Assembly: GCA_039187815.1 (NCBI GenBank)
Contig: JBCCZI010000004.1
Location: forward strand, 23,079 to 87,078
From: Thermohalobaculum sp039187815
GTDB lineage: Bacteria; Pseudomonadota; Alphaproteobacteria; Rhodobacterales; Rhodobacteraceae
DNA: 64,000 nt
Direction of reading: 5' to 3'
Position 1 is the stretch's first letter, and each line of letters opens with the position of its first letter. Positions 42,794 through 51,828 of this stretch are shown in pieces. The notes under the pieces were generated by a model. It searched no databases. It was not told where the DNA came from and saw only the letters and a program-made list of their open reading frames with translations. The position numbers and the translations under genes are program-made.

Positions 42794-44035
42794 CTAGGGA
42801 TCCAGATCCGAGTTGGGGGCGTCAGCGCTGGCCGTGTCGAGCGCCGCGCCAAAGGCCTCCAGCACCGGCTCGATCTGCAAATCGGGATTGGCTGCGACAT
42901 TTCTCAGCCAGGTTTGTCCGCCGAGTTTGGTGAGCGAGACCGATCCTGGGGGGCAGAGCGCGCGGACCGCCTCGCCGCTGGCGCGGGTGGGGCGCCACAG
43001 GACGACACCGGTGCTGGGCGCGGCGAACAGGGTGGCATCAGGGCGGGCGCTCACCCAATCGGCCAGGCGCTGGGCCGCGGCCATGCCCCGCTCGATCCTC
43101 TCCGCCAAACCGCGGCGGCCGAGCGCCATGAGCGTCGCCAGCAAGGGCACGGCCATGGCCCCGTGACTGCCGAGCAGCCCGATATTGGGTGCGGCCAGAT
43201 AGGCGCCACCAAAGCTGATCGCGCCATGGGCTGCCGCCGCATCGCGAAAGAACACGAGCGCCGACTCTTTCGGTTGGTAGAGCCATTTGTGCGCCGAGAT
43301 CGCCACCGAGTCGGCCTTCTCGATCCCCGAGAGCAGAACGGCGTGGTCCGTCAGCCGCAAAGGCCCCGCCCAGGCGGCATCGACATGGGTCCAGGCCGCC
43401 GAGCCACAAAGCCGCAAGGGATCCACCGCCCCGGCATTGGTCGACCCCGCGGTTAAGACGAGGCAGGCCTCGCCCAAACCTTCCACCCGCGCCAACGCGT
43501 CGGGATCGAGCGCGCCGCTGCGATCGGCGGGAACCGCCTCGAACCCCAGGCCGAGTATATGCGCGGCTTTGGCGACCGACAGATGCGCGGCCTCGGAGGC
43601 CACGACGCGCCGCACTCGGGCGAGCTCGCGCGCCGCCCAGATGCCGGTGAGATTGGCGATGGTCGATCCCGGGACCATGTGGCCGCCCTGCATCCCGAAT
43701 GCAGGCGCCAACCAGTCGATCACGCGCGCCTCGAGGTCGCGGGCAACGGGAGCGGTGTCCGGGTGGAGCAGGTTCTGGTTGCGCGCTGCGGTCCAAAGGG
43801 CGGTTGCCCAGGCGATCCAGGGTGTCGGAGGGTCCATATGGTCGAACGAATGCGGGCCGCCCAAGCGCCGCGCCTCGCCGAGGGCGGGACCGGCCAAAGC
43901 CTCGAGCGTGCCGAGGCCGCCTAGACCTTCCTCGGGCAATCGAGCGGGCAGGGGCGGGCTCGGTCCTGTTTGCGCCAACAGCGCGACGGCGCGAGCCAAA
44001 CCCTCGGCGTCGGGCGCAAAGGCCGGATCAGGCAT
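42794..44035 (-). CDS. PLP-dependent decarboxylase family protein
   Basis: A 413-aa fold-type I PLP enzyme of the group II decarboxylase/aspartate-aminotransferase superfamily. The PLP lysine is K250 in AISAHKWLYQP, the pyridine-binding Asp is in HVDAAW (D219) and EAAHLS holds the ring-stacking His (H151). It is somewhat short for the family (about 470 usual), mostly at the N-terminus. It may act on an amino acid such as glutamate, aromatic or diaminobutyrate; this is unknown. Its start overlaps the stop of the ATPase gene by 8 bases, so the two are co-translated. Confidence 0.82.
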   Translation of the reverse strand: MPDPAFAPDAEGLARAVALLAQTGPSPPLPARLPEEGLGGLGTLEALAGPALGEARRLGGPHSFDHMDPPTPWIAWATALWTAARNQNLLHPDTAPVARDLEARVIDWLAPAFGMQGGHMVPGSTIANLTGIWAARELARVRRVVASEAAHLSVAKAAHILGLGFEAVPADRSGALDPDALARVEGLGEACLVLTAGSTNAGAVDPLRLCGSAAWTHVDAAWAGPLRLTDHAVLLSGIEKADSVAISAHKWLYQPKESALVFFRDAAAAHGAISFGGAYLAAPNIGLLGSHGAMAVPLLATLMALGRRGLAERIERGMAAAQRLADWVSARPDATLFAAPSTGVVLWRPTRASGEAVRALCPPGSVSLTKLGGQTWLRNVAANPDLQIEPVLEAFGAALDTASADAPNSDLDP

Positions 44036-44909
44036 CGGTGCGGCGCGCGATGGCGCGCTGGATCAGCGCGTCGAAATCCTCTGGGCTGCGGACCGCCTCG
44101 ACCTCGGATGCGCTCACCCGAACGCCCCAATTGCGCGCAATCGCGGCATAGCGGGGCACCCGGTGGGCGATCAGCTGCCGGAATCCCCAGACGATAAAGG
44201 CGTTGGGATCGATCCCGGCCCCGTCCACATCGTGCTCGGCCAGATAGGACCGCCAGGACTGGCGCAGGAAGCTCTCGGGATAATACATGGGTTTTGGTGC
44301 CCGCTCGAAGCGCCGGGCAAGCTCGTCGGCCAGCGTCTCGGTGCCCTCGATCTGCACCAACAGCACCTCGGAGGCGAGTTTCGAGAGCACCGGGTCATTG
44401 GGGTCCTCAGGGTCGACCACCTCGCAGATCGAGCCGCCCGTGTCACAGAGAAAATGCGCATAGCCATAGATTTCGCGCGCTTTGCTGAGGAACATGCCCG
44501 TATCGGTCAGGGCGGCGATCTCCGCCTCGCGGTGCTGGCGCTGGCGTCGGATGTATTCCTCGAAGGGGATGCCGCCCCTGGCCGGATCCCCTGGTTTGCC
44601 GAGATAGGTCGACAGCGGGGCGAGGTTCTCGAAGGTGATGTTCGAGGCGATATAGATCGAGTCCGACCGCAACAGCTCGCGCAGCAAGGGCACGCGCATC
44701 GCTTCGCGCTTGAAGTTGTCGACGATGTGCTCGCCCATATAGCGGGTGCCGATGCGGTAATCGACCGAGTAGTGGAACCAGTTTGCCTCGGCCCGCAGCA
44801 TGGCCGCCGTACAGGTCTTGCCGAGCCCGGACATGCCGAACAGGGCCACCGCCTTGTGCTCGGCGGCCCGGTAGGCCTCGGGGGTGGGGTAGAGCAGCGG
44901 ATGCGCCAT
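44028..44909 (-). CDS. P-loop ATPase, unknown function
   Basis: A 293-aa protein with a P-loop GMSGLGKT (residues 25-32) close to the N-terminus, followed by RIGTRYMGEHIVDNFKREAM and GYAHFLCDTGGSICEVVDPE. The overall pattern is a kinase-like or signalling ATPase with no recognised domain beyond the nucleotide site. Proteins of this kind seem common in Rhodobacterales. It is encoded first, with the PLP decarboxylase overlapping its 3' end. I cannot say what it phosphorylates or energises. Confidence 0.75.
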   Translation of the reverse strand: MAHPLLYPTPEAYRAAEHKAVALFGMSGLGKTCTAAMLRAEANWFHYSVDYRIGTRYMGEHIVDNFKREAMRVPLLRELLRSDSIYIASNITFENLAPLSTYLGKPGDPARGGIPFEEYIRRQRQHREAEIAALTDTGMFLSKAREIYGYAHFLCDTGGSICEVVDPEDPNDPVLSKLASEVLLVQIEGTETLADELARRFERAPKPMYYPESFLRQSWRSYLAEHDVDGAGIDPNAFIVWGFRQLIAHRVPRYAAIARNWGVRVSASEVEAVRSPEDFDALIQRAIARRTDA

Positions 44910-44977
44910 GGGGTCCTCGCCAGCGGCCGTTGCCGGGGCTTACAACGGGCCGCGCCGATGTGCGAGAGGCTTTTGCC

Positions 44978-45529
44978 TCAGAGCTTCTGGCCGGGCTCCG
45001 GGATCAGCAGGTGGCGCTCGGAGAGCCAGGGGTGGATCGCCACGGCTTGGCGCAGCGCGATCTGTCCAAGCTCGGTCTGTCCCTGGCGCATCAGGATGAC
45101 CGCTCGGCCCGAGAGTGCGCCGAAATGGTCGGGTTCGAGCGCCAGGGTCCGCACGATCGCATCGAGCGAGGCCTCGAGCCGGTCGCGGAAAAAGAGCATG
45201 GTGGCCAGTTGGTTCCAGCCCTCGGAGTATTCCGGGCAGTACTCGGTCAACTCCCGCGCCGCGCTCTCGGCGGCCTTGAAATCCTTCCAGCGCCGGCGGT
45301 CATAGATCCGGTCCATCAGCTCTTGGGATTTCGCGTCTGGTGCCTCGGACCAAAAGGCCCAGATTTCCTGGGCAACCGCACGGCCGGCGGTCTCGTCCGG
45401 GGCGTCGGCCAGCCGCTCGAACAGGCCTGAGCGCCGGGTGTCGTCGAGATCCCAGGGCTCGCAGGCTGAGGCCATGGGACCCGCAAGGCCCAGAGTCAGG
45501 ATGCCGATCCACACGATGAGACTGCGCAT
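44978..45529 (-). CDS. secreted TPR-like protein
   Basis: The ATG after GGAGG gives 183 aa: a signal peptide (MRSLIVWIGILTLGLAGPMA, cut near ASA) and then a helical protein with two TPR-like helix pairs (YSEGWNQLATMLFFRDRLEA and PDHFGALSGRAVILMRQG). Likely periplasmic, a scaffold or protein-interaction protein. No enzymatic motif. It stands alone on the minus strand between the ATPase and ppa genes. Confidence 0.75.
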   Translation of the reverse strand: MRSLIVWIGILTLGLAGPMASACEPWDLDDTRRSGLFERLADAPDETAGRAVAQEIWAFWSEAPDAKSQELMDRIYDRRRWKDFKAAESAARELTEYCPEYSEGWNQLATMLFFRDRLEASLDAIVRTLALEPDHFGALSGRAVILMRQGQTELGQIALRQAVAIHPWLSERHLLIPEPGQKL

Positions 45530-45631
45530 GGCGCCTCCGCTGTCTGTCGATCCGGCAGTCTGACAGACCTCGGGGGCGATCGACAAGCGCTTCCGCCGCC
45601 GCCCTGGAGGGCGCGCGGCGGGCCATGGAAG

Positions 45632-46168
45632 TTACTTCTGCGCGGCCTCGATAGATTTCGTGAGGATGGCCTCCGCCTCGGCGCGGTCGCCCCAGCCGAT
45701 GACCTTGACCCATTTGCCGGCCTCGAGGTCCTTGTAGTGCTCAAAGAAATGCTGGATCCGCTCGATCATCTTATCCGGCAGGTCCGAGAGCTGCTGCACC
45801 TTGGCCTGGAATGGATCAACCTTTTCCACCGGTACGGCGATCAGCTTGTCGTCCATGCCGCCGTCGTCCTCCATCTTGAGCACGCCGATCGGACGGCAGC
45901 GGATCACGACCCCGGGGGCGAGGTCGAAATCGCAGATCACCAGCACATCCGTCGGATCGCCGTCATCGTGCAGCGAGTTCGGGACAAAGCCGTAATTGCA
46001 GGGATAGAACATCGGCGTGTTCACGATGCGATCCACAAAAACGGCGCCCGAGTCCTTATCGATCTCGTACTTCACCGGTGCGCCGCCGCCGGCCCCGCCC
46101 GTGATCTCGATCACCACATTGATGTCAGAGGGTGGATTTTTCCCGGCCGGGATCGCATCGAGGTCCAT
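45632..46168 (-). CDS. ppa: inorganic pyrophosphatase
   Basis: A 178-aa family I pyrophosphatase. KYEIDKDSGAVFVDRIVNTP, YPCNYGFVPNSLHDDGDPTD and DDGGMDDKLIAVPVEKVDP contain the canonical acidic metal ligands. It hydrolyses PPi to phosphate and drives biosynthesis. Length fits the bacterial hexameric enzyme. It is a housekeeping gene and seems monocistronic here. Confidence 0.96.
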   Translation of the reverse strand: MDLDAIPAGKNPPSDINVVIEITGGAGGGAPVKYEIDKDSGAVFVDRIVNTPMFYPCNYGFVPNSLHDDGDPTDVLVICDFDLAPGVVIRCRPIGVLKMEDDGGMDDKLIAVPVEKVDPFQAKVQQLSDLPDKMIERIQHFFEHYKDLEAGKWVKVIGWGDRAEAEAILTKSIEAAQK

Positions 46169-46301
46169 GTGCCACGTCTCCTGTGCATGCAGCGCGTTTC
46201 CGCGCCGCGCCTAGCACAGCGCGGACCTCCGGCCAATGCCGGCTTTGGGACGGATCGACGCGCCCGGCCGGAGGATCTCCGACCCGGCGCAGAAGCGTCG
46301 T

Positions 46302-47018
46302 TCAGGCGGCGATCCGACGATGGGGCATCGGGAACAGCCCGCCAAAGGTCAGCCTGTGATGGGCCGGCACCGCGCGGCCGTCCTCGAGGACGACGCCGGG
46401 GTCGACGATCGAGCCCGCACCCACCGACGCTCCGCATCCGATGCGGCATCCGTCGCCGATGCTGGCCTCCTCGCCGATCCGCACCACATCGCCGATCTCG
46501 ACACCGTCGCCGATCTTGCTGTCGGCTCCGATCGTGCTGCGGATGCCGATCGAGCAGTCAGACCCGATCGACGCACCACCCTCGACAACGCCGTGCTGGT
46601 TGAAGAAGCAGCGCTCACCGATCGCAATCCGCCGAAGTAAGACGCTGTCCCCATCGTTGAGGATGCGGCTCGTGCCGAGCATCACGCCATAGCCGATGTG
46701 CGCATCGCGCCCGATGTCGAGCAATGTCAACTCACGGATCCAGACCGCCGGCATTATGCGGAATTGCAGATCGCCTCGGTAGCCGAACACCCGGAAGAAC
46801 CAGATCTTCATCGCCACGTCGTCGAGCACCGCCTGCAGTACCTGCGCGTGGTCGGTGAACCGTTCCACCTCCCGCGTATAACGCCTGTAGGCGCGACACG
46901 CGGGATCGGCGAGCCCTCGACTGATCACTCCTTCCCCAAGAAGCGACACAGCCTGTTGAAAATGCAAGTCTTTCTCAAGGTGTCCTAGGACCGCCTCGAC
47001 GTCTCCCATATCGTCCAT
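46302..47018 (-). CDS. left-handed beta-helix acyltransferase, CysE-like
   Basis: A 238-aa protein whose C-terminal half is a hexapeptide-repeat beta helix (IGSDCSIGIRSTIGADSKIG, then GVEIGDVVRIGEEASIGDG). The N-terminal helical half (FQQAVSLLGEGVISRGLADP) resembles serine acetyltransferase-like proteins. It is probably an acetyltransferase. The catalytic His is likely within NQHGVVEGGA. The DNA around its start is clearly more AT-rich than its neighbours. The acceptor is unknown. Confidence 0.75.
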   Translation of the reverse strand: MDDMGDVEAVLGHLEKDLHFQQAVSLLGEGVISRGLADPACRAYRRYTREVERFTDHAQVLQAVLDDVAMKIWFFRVFGYRGDLQFRIMPAVWIRELTLLDIGRDAHIGYGVMLGTSRILNDGDSVLLRRIAIGERCFFNQHGVVEGGASIGSDCSIGIRSTIGADSKIGDGVEIGDVVRIGEEASIGDGCRIGCGASVGAGSIVDPGVVLEDGRAVPAHHRLTFGGLFPMPHRRIAA

Positions 47019-47169
47019 CTCTGCACCCTCGTATCAGAGAAAAGACCGAAAATACTCACTATCGATGTTACGCGTTTACCCACCCCCACGACGATAGAGC
47101 GTATTCCAGAGTTTCAAGAAGAGTCTAGTCATTCCTTGTTTCACAGCGGGTTTCACAGGGGCAAACAAC

Positions 47170-47616
47170 TCAGTTCACAAGCGCATCATCAATCGCGGCC
47201 AGCGTCGCATCCCAGGCGAGCAGGATCGAGGCATGCCGATTCTTGTAGTCCCGGGCAGGCCGCAAAGCCTCCAAGGCATCGAAGGGCGCAGCCGGTGCCG
47301 GGCCATCCTGTTTGACCAAACCGGCCAGCGCCTCGCGTCCGGCCGCGATCTGCGCGCGATCCAGGCCGAGCACCGCTTTGCCCAGCACCGAGGCCGAGGC
47401 TTGCCCGAGCGCACAGGCTTTGACGTCTTGGGCAAAGCGCGCGATGCGCCCATCCTCGATGCCCACATCGACGGTCACGGTCGAGCCGCACAGCGGCGAG
47501 CGCCGCATTGCCGAGCCGTCCGCGTCCGCCAAGCGGCCGGTCATCGGGATCTCGGCAGCCAAAGCGAGGATGCGCTGCGAATACAGCTTCATCAGATCGT
47601 GGTCGGCACTGGACAT
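47170..47616 (-). CDS. NifU/SufU-like iron-sulfur scaffold protein
   Basis: The ATG after AGGAGG gives 148 aa. RRSPLCGSTVTVDVGIEDGR and FAQDVKACALGQASASVLG carry the first two scaffold cysteines (C43, C68). The third, expected in a C-terminal RxxC pattern, is replaced (NRHASILLAW), so it is a degenerate or partial scaffold. It is divergent from hisI with 88 bases between the starts. A role as Fe-S or zinc chaperone is likely but not certain. Confidence 0.85.
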   Translation of the reverse strand: MSSADHDLMKLYSQRILALAAEIPMTGRLADADGSAMRRSPLCGSTVTVDVGIEDGRIARFAQDVKACALGQASASVLGKAVLGLDRAQIAAGREALAGLVKQDGPAPAAPFDALEALRPARDYKNRHASILLAWDATLAAIDDALVN

Positions 47617-47704
47617 TGCCAAACCCTCCTGTTTTGAGATCAGATAGCGCGGCGCAGGCCCATGCGAAACCCCTACGTCCCGACCCAAGATCCTAGGAGC
47701 CCCT

Positions 47705-48091
47705 ATGACCGATCCCGACCTTCGGGGGAGCGCCCCCTTTGACTTCTCCACCATCGAGTTCGATGCCAGTGGGCTGGTGCCCGCGATTGCCCAGGACCAT
47801 GCGACTGGCGAAGTGCTGATGATGGCCTGGATGAACGCCGAGTCGCTGACCGCTACGATCGAGACCAGGCAGGTCACCTATTGGTCGCGCTCGCGGGCCA
47901 AACTGTGGCGCAAAGGCGCCACCTCCGGGCACACCCAACGGCTGGTCGATCTGCGGGTCGATTGCGACCGCGACTGCTTGTTGCTGCTGATCGAGCAGAT
48001 CGGCGCGGCTTGCCACACCAACCGCCGCAGTTGCTTCTACACCGCGGTGCGCGAGGGCGATGAGATCGAATTGATGAAGCCGCTCTCCTGA
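47705..48091 (+). CDS. hisI: phosphoribosyl-AMP cyclohydrolase
   Basis: A 128-aa HisI with the zinc cysteines in DCDRDCLLLLIEQIGAACHT and NRRSCFY, and the typical WSRSRAKLWRKGATSGHTQ. It catalyses the third step of histidine synthesis, opening the ring of phosphoribosyl-AMP. It is a stand-alone cyclohydrolase without the HisE part. The start follows TAGGAGC. The AbrB-family gene lies 3 bases downstream and may be in the same transcript. Confidence 0.95.
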   Translation: MTDPDLRGSAPFDFSTIEFDASGLVPAIAQDHATGEVLMMAWMNAESLTATIETRQVTYWSRSRAKLWRKGATSGHTQRLVDLRVDCDRDCLLLLIEQIGAACHTNRRSCFYTAVREGDEIELMKPLS

Positions 48092-48094
48092 CCC

Positions 48095-49180
48095 ATGGTC
48101 GAACCTCCCTGGTCCGAGCGCCTCGAGCGGCGCGCTATGAAGCGCCTCGCGCTCGGCCTCGCGGTTGGCGCGGTGGGAGGAGCGCTGGCCCATTGGGCCC
48201 ATGTGCCTCTGGCTTGGATGCTGGGGGCGCTGTTCTTTTGCATGTTTGCCGCCCTGGCTGGGGTTCCGGTCGGTGTGCCCCTGTGGCTGCGCGCGAACTT
48301 CCTGATCCTGATCGGCCTCTTTCTGGGGGAGAGCTTTGACGGCGCAACGCTCGAGGAGCTGTCGCGCTGGCCTGTCTCGCTACTCGGCGCGATCCTCTAC
48401 GTGCCGGTGGCCGGAGGGGCGGCCTATCTCTATTACCGCCGGCTCGCGCGCCAGGATCCGATGACGGCAGTCTGTTCGGCAATCCCAGGGGGTCTCACGG
48501 CGGTCGTGATCATCTCCGAGACCTTTGGCGGGGACGACCGCGCGGTGGCGCTGTCGCAATCGCTGCGGATCGCGATCGTTATCTTTGCCGCTCCCATCGT
48601 CGCGTTCGGCCTGCTGGGGTTCGCGGCGCCGCCGCAGGACATGCTGGCGGGGCGGGCGCTGATCGGGCTCACCGATTTCGCGGTGCTGATCGTCGCGGCG
48701 CTGGCCACCATGTGGGTGCTCGAGCAGTTCGGGATGCCGATCACGTTCTTCATCGGCCCGATCATCGCCAGTGCTGTGCTGCGGATCGGCGGTGTGGTCG
48801 AGGGCGCGCTGCCCCATTGGCTGATCGAGGTGGCGCTTGTGGTCACGGGCAGCGCCATTGGCTGTCGGTTCCACGGCACGCCGCTTTCGAAATGGCTGGC
48901 GGTGGCGGGGGCGACGCTGGGCGGCACGCTGGTCTTGATGGCCGTGACGGTGGTGTTCGCGGCCGGTGTTGCAGCGGCCACCGGGCTCAGCTTTTTGGCA
49001 ACGCTGCTCGCCTATGCGCCCGGCGGGATCGCCGAGATGAGCCTGATCGCCATCGCCATCGACGCCGATCCGGGCTTTGTCGCGCTCCACCATGTGACGC
49101 GGATCGTGTTTATCCTGCTGGCCTTGCCGCTCTTTGCCGCCTGGCTGCGGCATGTGGTCAAGCCGTCTGGCGGGCCCTGA
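48095..49180 (+). CDS. AbrB family membrane protein
   Basis: A 361-aa membrane protein of the AbrB duplicated-domain family, with two homologous halves of about four to five helices each (AHVPLAWMLGALFFCMFAA and CSAIPGGLTAVVIISETFGG, then IEVALVVTGSAIGCRFHG and YAPGGIAEMSLIAIAIDAD). The two SAIPGG- and APGGIAEM-like segments are characteristic. Members were called ammonia monooxygenase-like or regulators of aidB by old annotation; function is unsettled. It follows hisI closely. The ATG at 48137 is an alternative start. Confidence 0.8.
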   Translation: MVEPPWSERLERRAMKRLALGLAVGAVGGALAHWAHVPLAWMLGALFFCMFAALAGVPVGVPLWLRANFLILIGLFLGESFDGATLEELSRWPVSLLGAILYVPVAGGAAYLYYRRLARQDPMTAVCSAIPGGLTAVVIISETFGGDDRAVALSQSLRIAIVIFAAPIVAFGLLGFAAPPQDMLAGRALIGLTDFAVLIVAALATMWVLEQFGMPITFFIGPIIASAVLRIGGVVEGALPHWLIEVALVVTGSAIGCRFHGTPLSKWLAVAGATLGGTLVLMAVTVVFAAGVAAATGLSFLATLLAYAPGGIAEMSLIAIAIDADPGFVALHHVTRIVFILLALPLFAAWLRHVVKPSGGP

Positions 49181-49188
49181 GGCCGGGC

Positions 49189-51690
49189 TCAGCCGTCGAC
49201 GCGGATCCGGGCGTTGGTGCTGTCATAGGGGCTCTCGGCCGTGATTGTGGCGGAGTAGAGGTCCTGGAACATGCGCACCTGCAGCTCTTGGCCTTCGTTG
49301 GCGACATCCGGCTCGACATAGCCGATGCCGATCTGCTTGCCAAAAGCGGCGGAATAGCCGCCCGAGGTCAGCCGTCCGACCTTGCGCCCGCCATTGCCGT
49401 CTTCGAGCACCAGCGCCTCGCGCCCCCACGGATCCGCATCGCCCGGGCCGTCGATCAGCAGCGTGACACAGCTTGCCCGGATCCCGGTCTGCTGCATGGC
49501 GTTCTTGCCCTTAAAGTCCTTCTCCATCGAGACGAAGCGGTGGAGCCCGGACTCCAGCGGTGTGGCGTCGCGTCCGAGATCCGAGCCAAAGGCGCGGTAG
49601 CTCTTTTCCTGACGCAGCCAGTTCTGGGCCCTGGAGCCACAAAGGGTGAGGCCGATCTTCTCGCCCTGCTCCATCAAGCGGTCGAACAGGTGGTTCTGCA
49701 TCTCGATGGGGTGATGGATCTCCCAGCCGAGCTCGCCCGTATAGGCCACCCGCACGGCCATGGTCGGGACCATGCCCAGATCGAGCCCCTTGGCCGAGAG
49801 CCATGGGAAGCGCTTGTTCGACAGCGCCGTGGCCGGATCGGCATCGACGACCAGCGGACGGAGCAGCTCGCGGCTCTTGGGCCCTGCGATGGCAAACACG
49901 CCCCATTGGGTGGTGACATCGGCCAGATACATGGCGCCGAACTCGCCAATCTTGGCCTCGACCATTTTGGCCAGATAGTCGCTGTCGTAGGCCTGCGCCG
50001 CACCGGCCGAGACGAGGTAATAGGTGTCCTCGGCTTGGCGCACGATGGTGAACTCGGTCCGCACCGTGCCCGCATCGGTCAGCGCATAGGTGAGGTTGAT
50101 GCGCCCGACCTTCGGCAGCTTGTTGCAGGTCAACCAGTCCAGGAAGCGGGTCGCGCCCGGGCCCTTCAGCACATGCTTCGTGAAGGCGGTGGCGTCGAAC
50201 AGACCGACCCCGTTGCGCACAGCCTCGGCCTCGGCCTTGGCATGCTCCCACCAGGCGCCGCGGCGGAAGGATCTGCTGGCATGGTCGTCGAAGCCGGCGG
50301 GGGCGAAATAGTTCGGCCGCTCCCAGCCGTTCACCTGGCCGAACTGGGCGCCGCGCGCCGCCATGCGGTCATAGCAGGGCGCCGTGCGCAAGGGCCGGCA
50401 TCCCGGGCGCTCTTCGTCCGGGTGGTGCAGGATGTAGACGTGCTCATAGGCTTCTTCGTTCTTGCGCGCGGCGTATTCGCGGTTGACCCAGCGGCCATAG
50501 CGGCGCGGATCGAGCGACCACATGTCGATCTCGGCCTCACCCTCGGTGATCACCTGCGCCAGATAGTGGCCGGTGCCGCCCGCCGCGGTGATGCCGAAGC
50601 TGAAGCCCTCGGCAAAGTAAAAGTTCGGCACGCCCGGGGCCGGTCCGACCAGAGGGTTGCCATCGGGCGTGTAGCAGATCGGCCCGTTGAAGTCGTCCTT
50701 TAGCCCGCATTGCTCCGAGGTAGGGATGCGGTGGATCATCGAGGCGTATTCCTCCTCGATCCGGTCGAGATCGAGCTGAAGCAGATCGGCGCGGAACCCC
50801 TCGGGCACGCCGTGGACGGCCCAGGCGGGCGCGTTTCGCTCATAGGGGCCAAGGATCCAGCCGCCCCGCTCCTCGCGCACATACCATTTGGCATCGGCGT
50901 CGCGCAGCACCGGGTGCTCGCCATGCGTCTTGCGCCATTTGACCAAGGCGGGGTCAGGCTCGGTGACGATGTACTGGTGCTCGACCGGGATCGCCGGGAT
51001 ATAGCAGCCGATCATGGCGGCCGTGCGCTGGGCGTGGTTGCCGGTGGCGGTCACGACGATCTCGGTGCGGATCTCGAAGGCCTCCTCGGAGGGAACGAGA
51101 TTGCCGCCCTTCTCGCCCATGATGCGGCCCTGGACGATCCACTCGCCGTTCTCGCGCCGGAAACCGTCGACCTGGGCCTTGCGCACGATCTCGACGCCGC
51201 GTTGCCGCGCGCCTTTGGCCAGAGCCTGGGTCACATCGGCCGGATTGATGTAGCCATCGGTCGGGTGATAGATCGCGCCCACCAGATCCTCGGTGCGTAC
51301 CAGGGGATAGCGGTCCTTAATCTGAGCGGGGCTCAGCCACTCGAACGGGATGCCCACGGTCTCGGCGGTCGAGGCGTAGAGCATGTATTCGTCCATGCGC
51401 GCCTTGCTTTGGGCCATGCGCAGGTTGCCGACGACCGAAAAGCCGGCGTTCAGACCGGTCTCGGCCTCCAGTTCCTTATAGAGTTTCACCGAGTGGTCGT
51501 GGATATGGCTGACCGCATAGGACATGTTGAACAGCGGCAAGAGCCCCGCCGCGTGCCAGGTGCTGCCCGCGGTCAGCTCATCGCGCTCGAGCAGCACGAT
51601 GTCGTGCCATCCGGCCTTGGCCAAGTGATAGGCGATCGAGCAGCCGACGGCGCCGCCGCCAACCACAACTGCGCGAGCATGGGTCTTCAT
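49189..51690 (-). CDS. FAD-dependent dehydrogenase fused to GcvT, second copy
   Basis: An 833-aa fusion of the same kind as 27533-29977. The N-terminal FAD site is VVVGGGAVGCSIAYHLAKAG, followed by TAGSTWHAAGLLPLFNMSYA. The GcvT-type half has NGVGLFDATAFTKHVLKGPG and VRVAYTGELGWEIHHPIEMQ. The start after GGGAG is clear. Dimethylglycine, sarcosine or a related N-methyl compound is the probable substrate. It differs from the other copy in much of its sequence, so the two likely handle different substrates. It lies next to the LacI/TTT unit but on the minus strand; a link is not shown. Confidence 0.88.
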   Translation of the reverse strand: MKTHARAVVVGGGAVGCSIAYHLAKAGWHDIVLLERDELTAGSTWHAAGLLPLFNMSYAVSHIHDHSVKLYKELEAETGLNAGFSVVGNLRMAQSKARMDEYMLYASTAETVGIPFEWLSPAQIKDRYPLVRTEDLVGAIYHPTDGYINPADVTQALAKGARQRGVEIVRKAQVDGFRRENGEWIVQGRIMGEKGGNLVPSEEAFEIRTEIVVTATGNHAQRTAAMIGCYIPAIPVEHQYIVTEPDPALVKWRKTHGEHPVLRDADAKWYVREERGGWILGPYERNAPAWAVHGVPEGFRADLLQLDLDRIEEEYASMIHRIPTSEQCGLKDDFNGPICYTPDGNPLVGPAPGVPNFYFAEGFSFGITAAGGTGHYLAQVITEGEAEIDMWSLDPRRYGRWVNREYAARKNEEAYEHVYILHHPDEERPGCRPLRTAPCYDRMAARGAQFGQVNGWERPNYFAPAGFDDHASRSFRRGAWWEHAKAEAEAVRNGVGLFDATAFTKHVLKGPGATRFLDWLTCNKLPKVGRINLTYALTDAGTVRTEFTIVRQAEDTYYLVSAGAAQAYDSDYLAKMVEAKIGEFGAMYLADVTTQWGVFAIAGPKSRELLRPLVVDADPATALSNKRFPWLSAKGLDLGMVPTMAVRVAYTGELGWEIHHPIEMQNHLFDRLMEQGEKIGLTLCGSRAQNWLRQEKSYRAFGSDLGRDATPLESGLHRFVSMEKDFKGKNAMQQTGIRASCVTLLIDGPGDADPWGREALVLEDGNGGRKVGRLTSGGYSAAFGKQIGIGYVEPDVANEGQELQVRMFQDLYSATITAESPYDSTNARIRVDG

Positions 51691-51828
51691 TGGGCTCTCC
51701 CGAACCAGCGTGACGATTGAGCGACCATGCGCGCGCAGCGCCCGGGCGTCCCGGGACCAAGCGACACCGCACCCTGCGTTCGCGACATCCGCAGTGCATC
51801 GACGGTCGTGCGCTGGCCGCGGGCTGGG

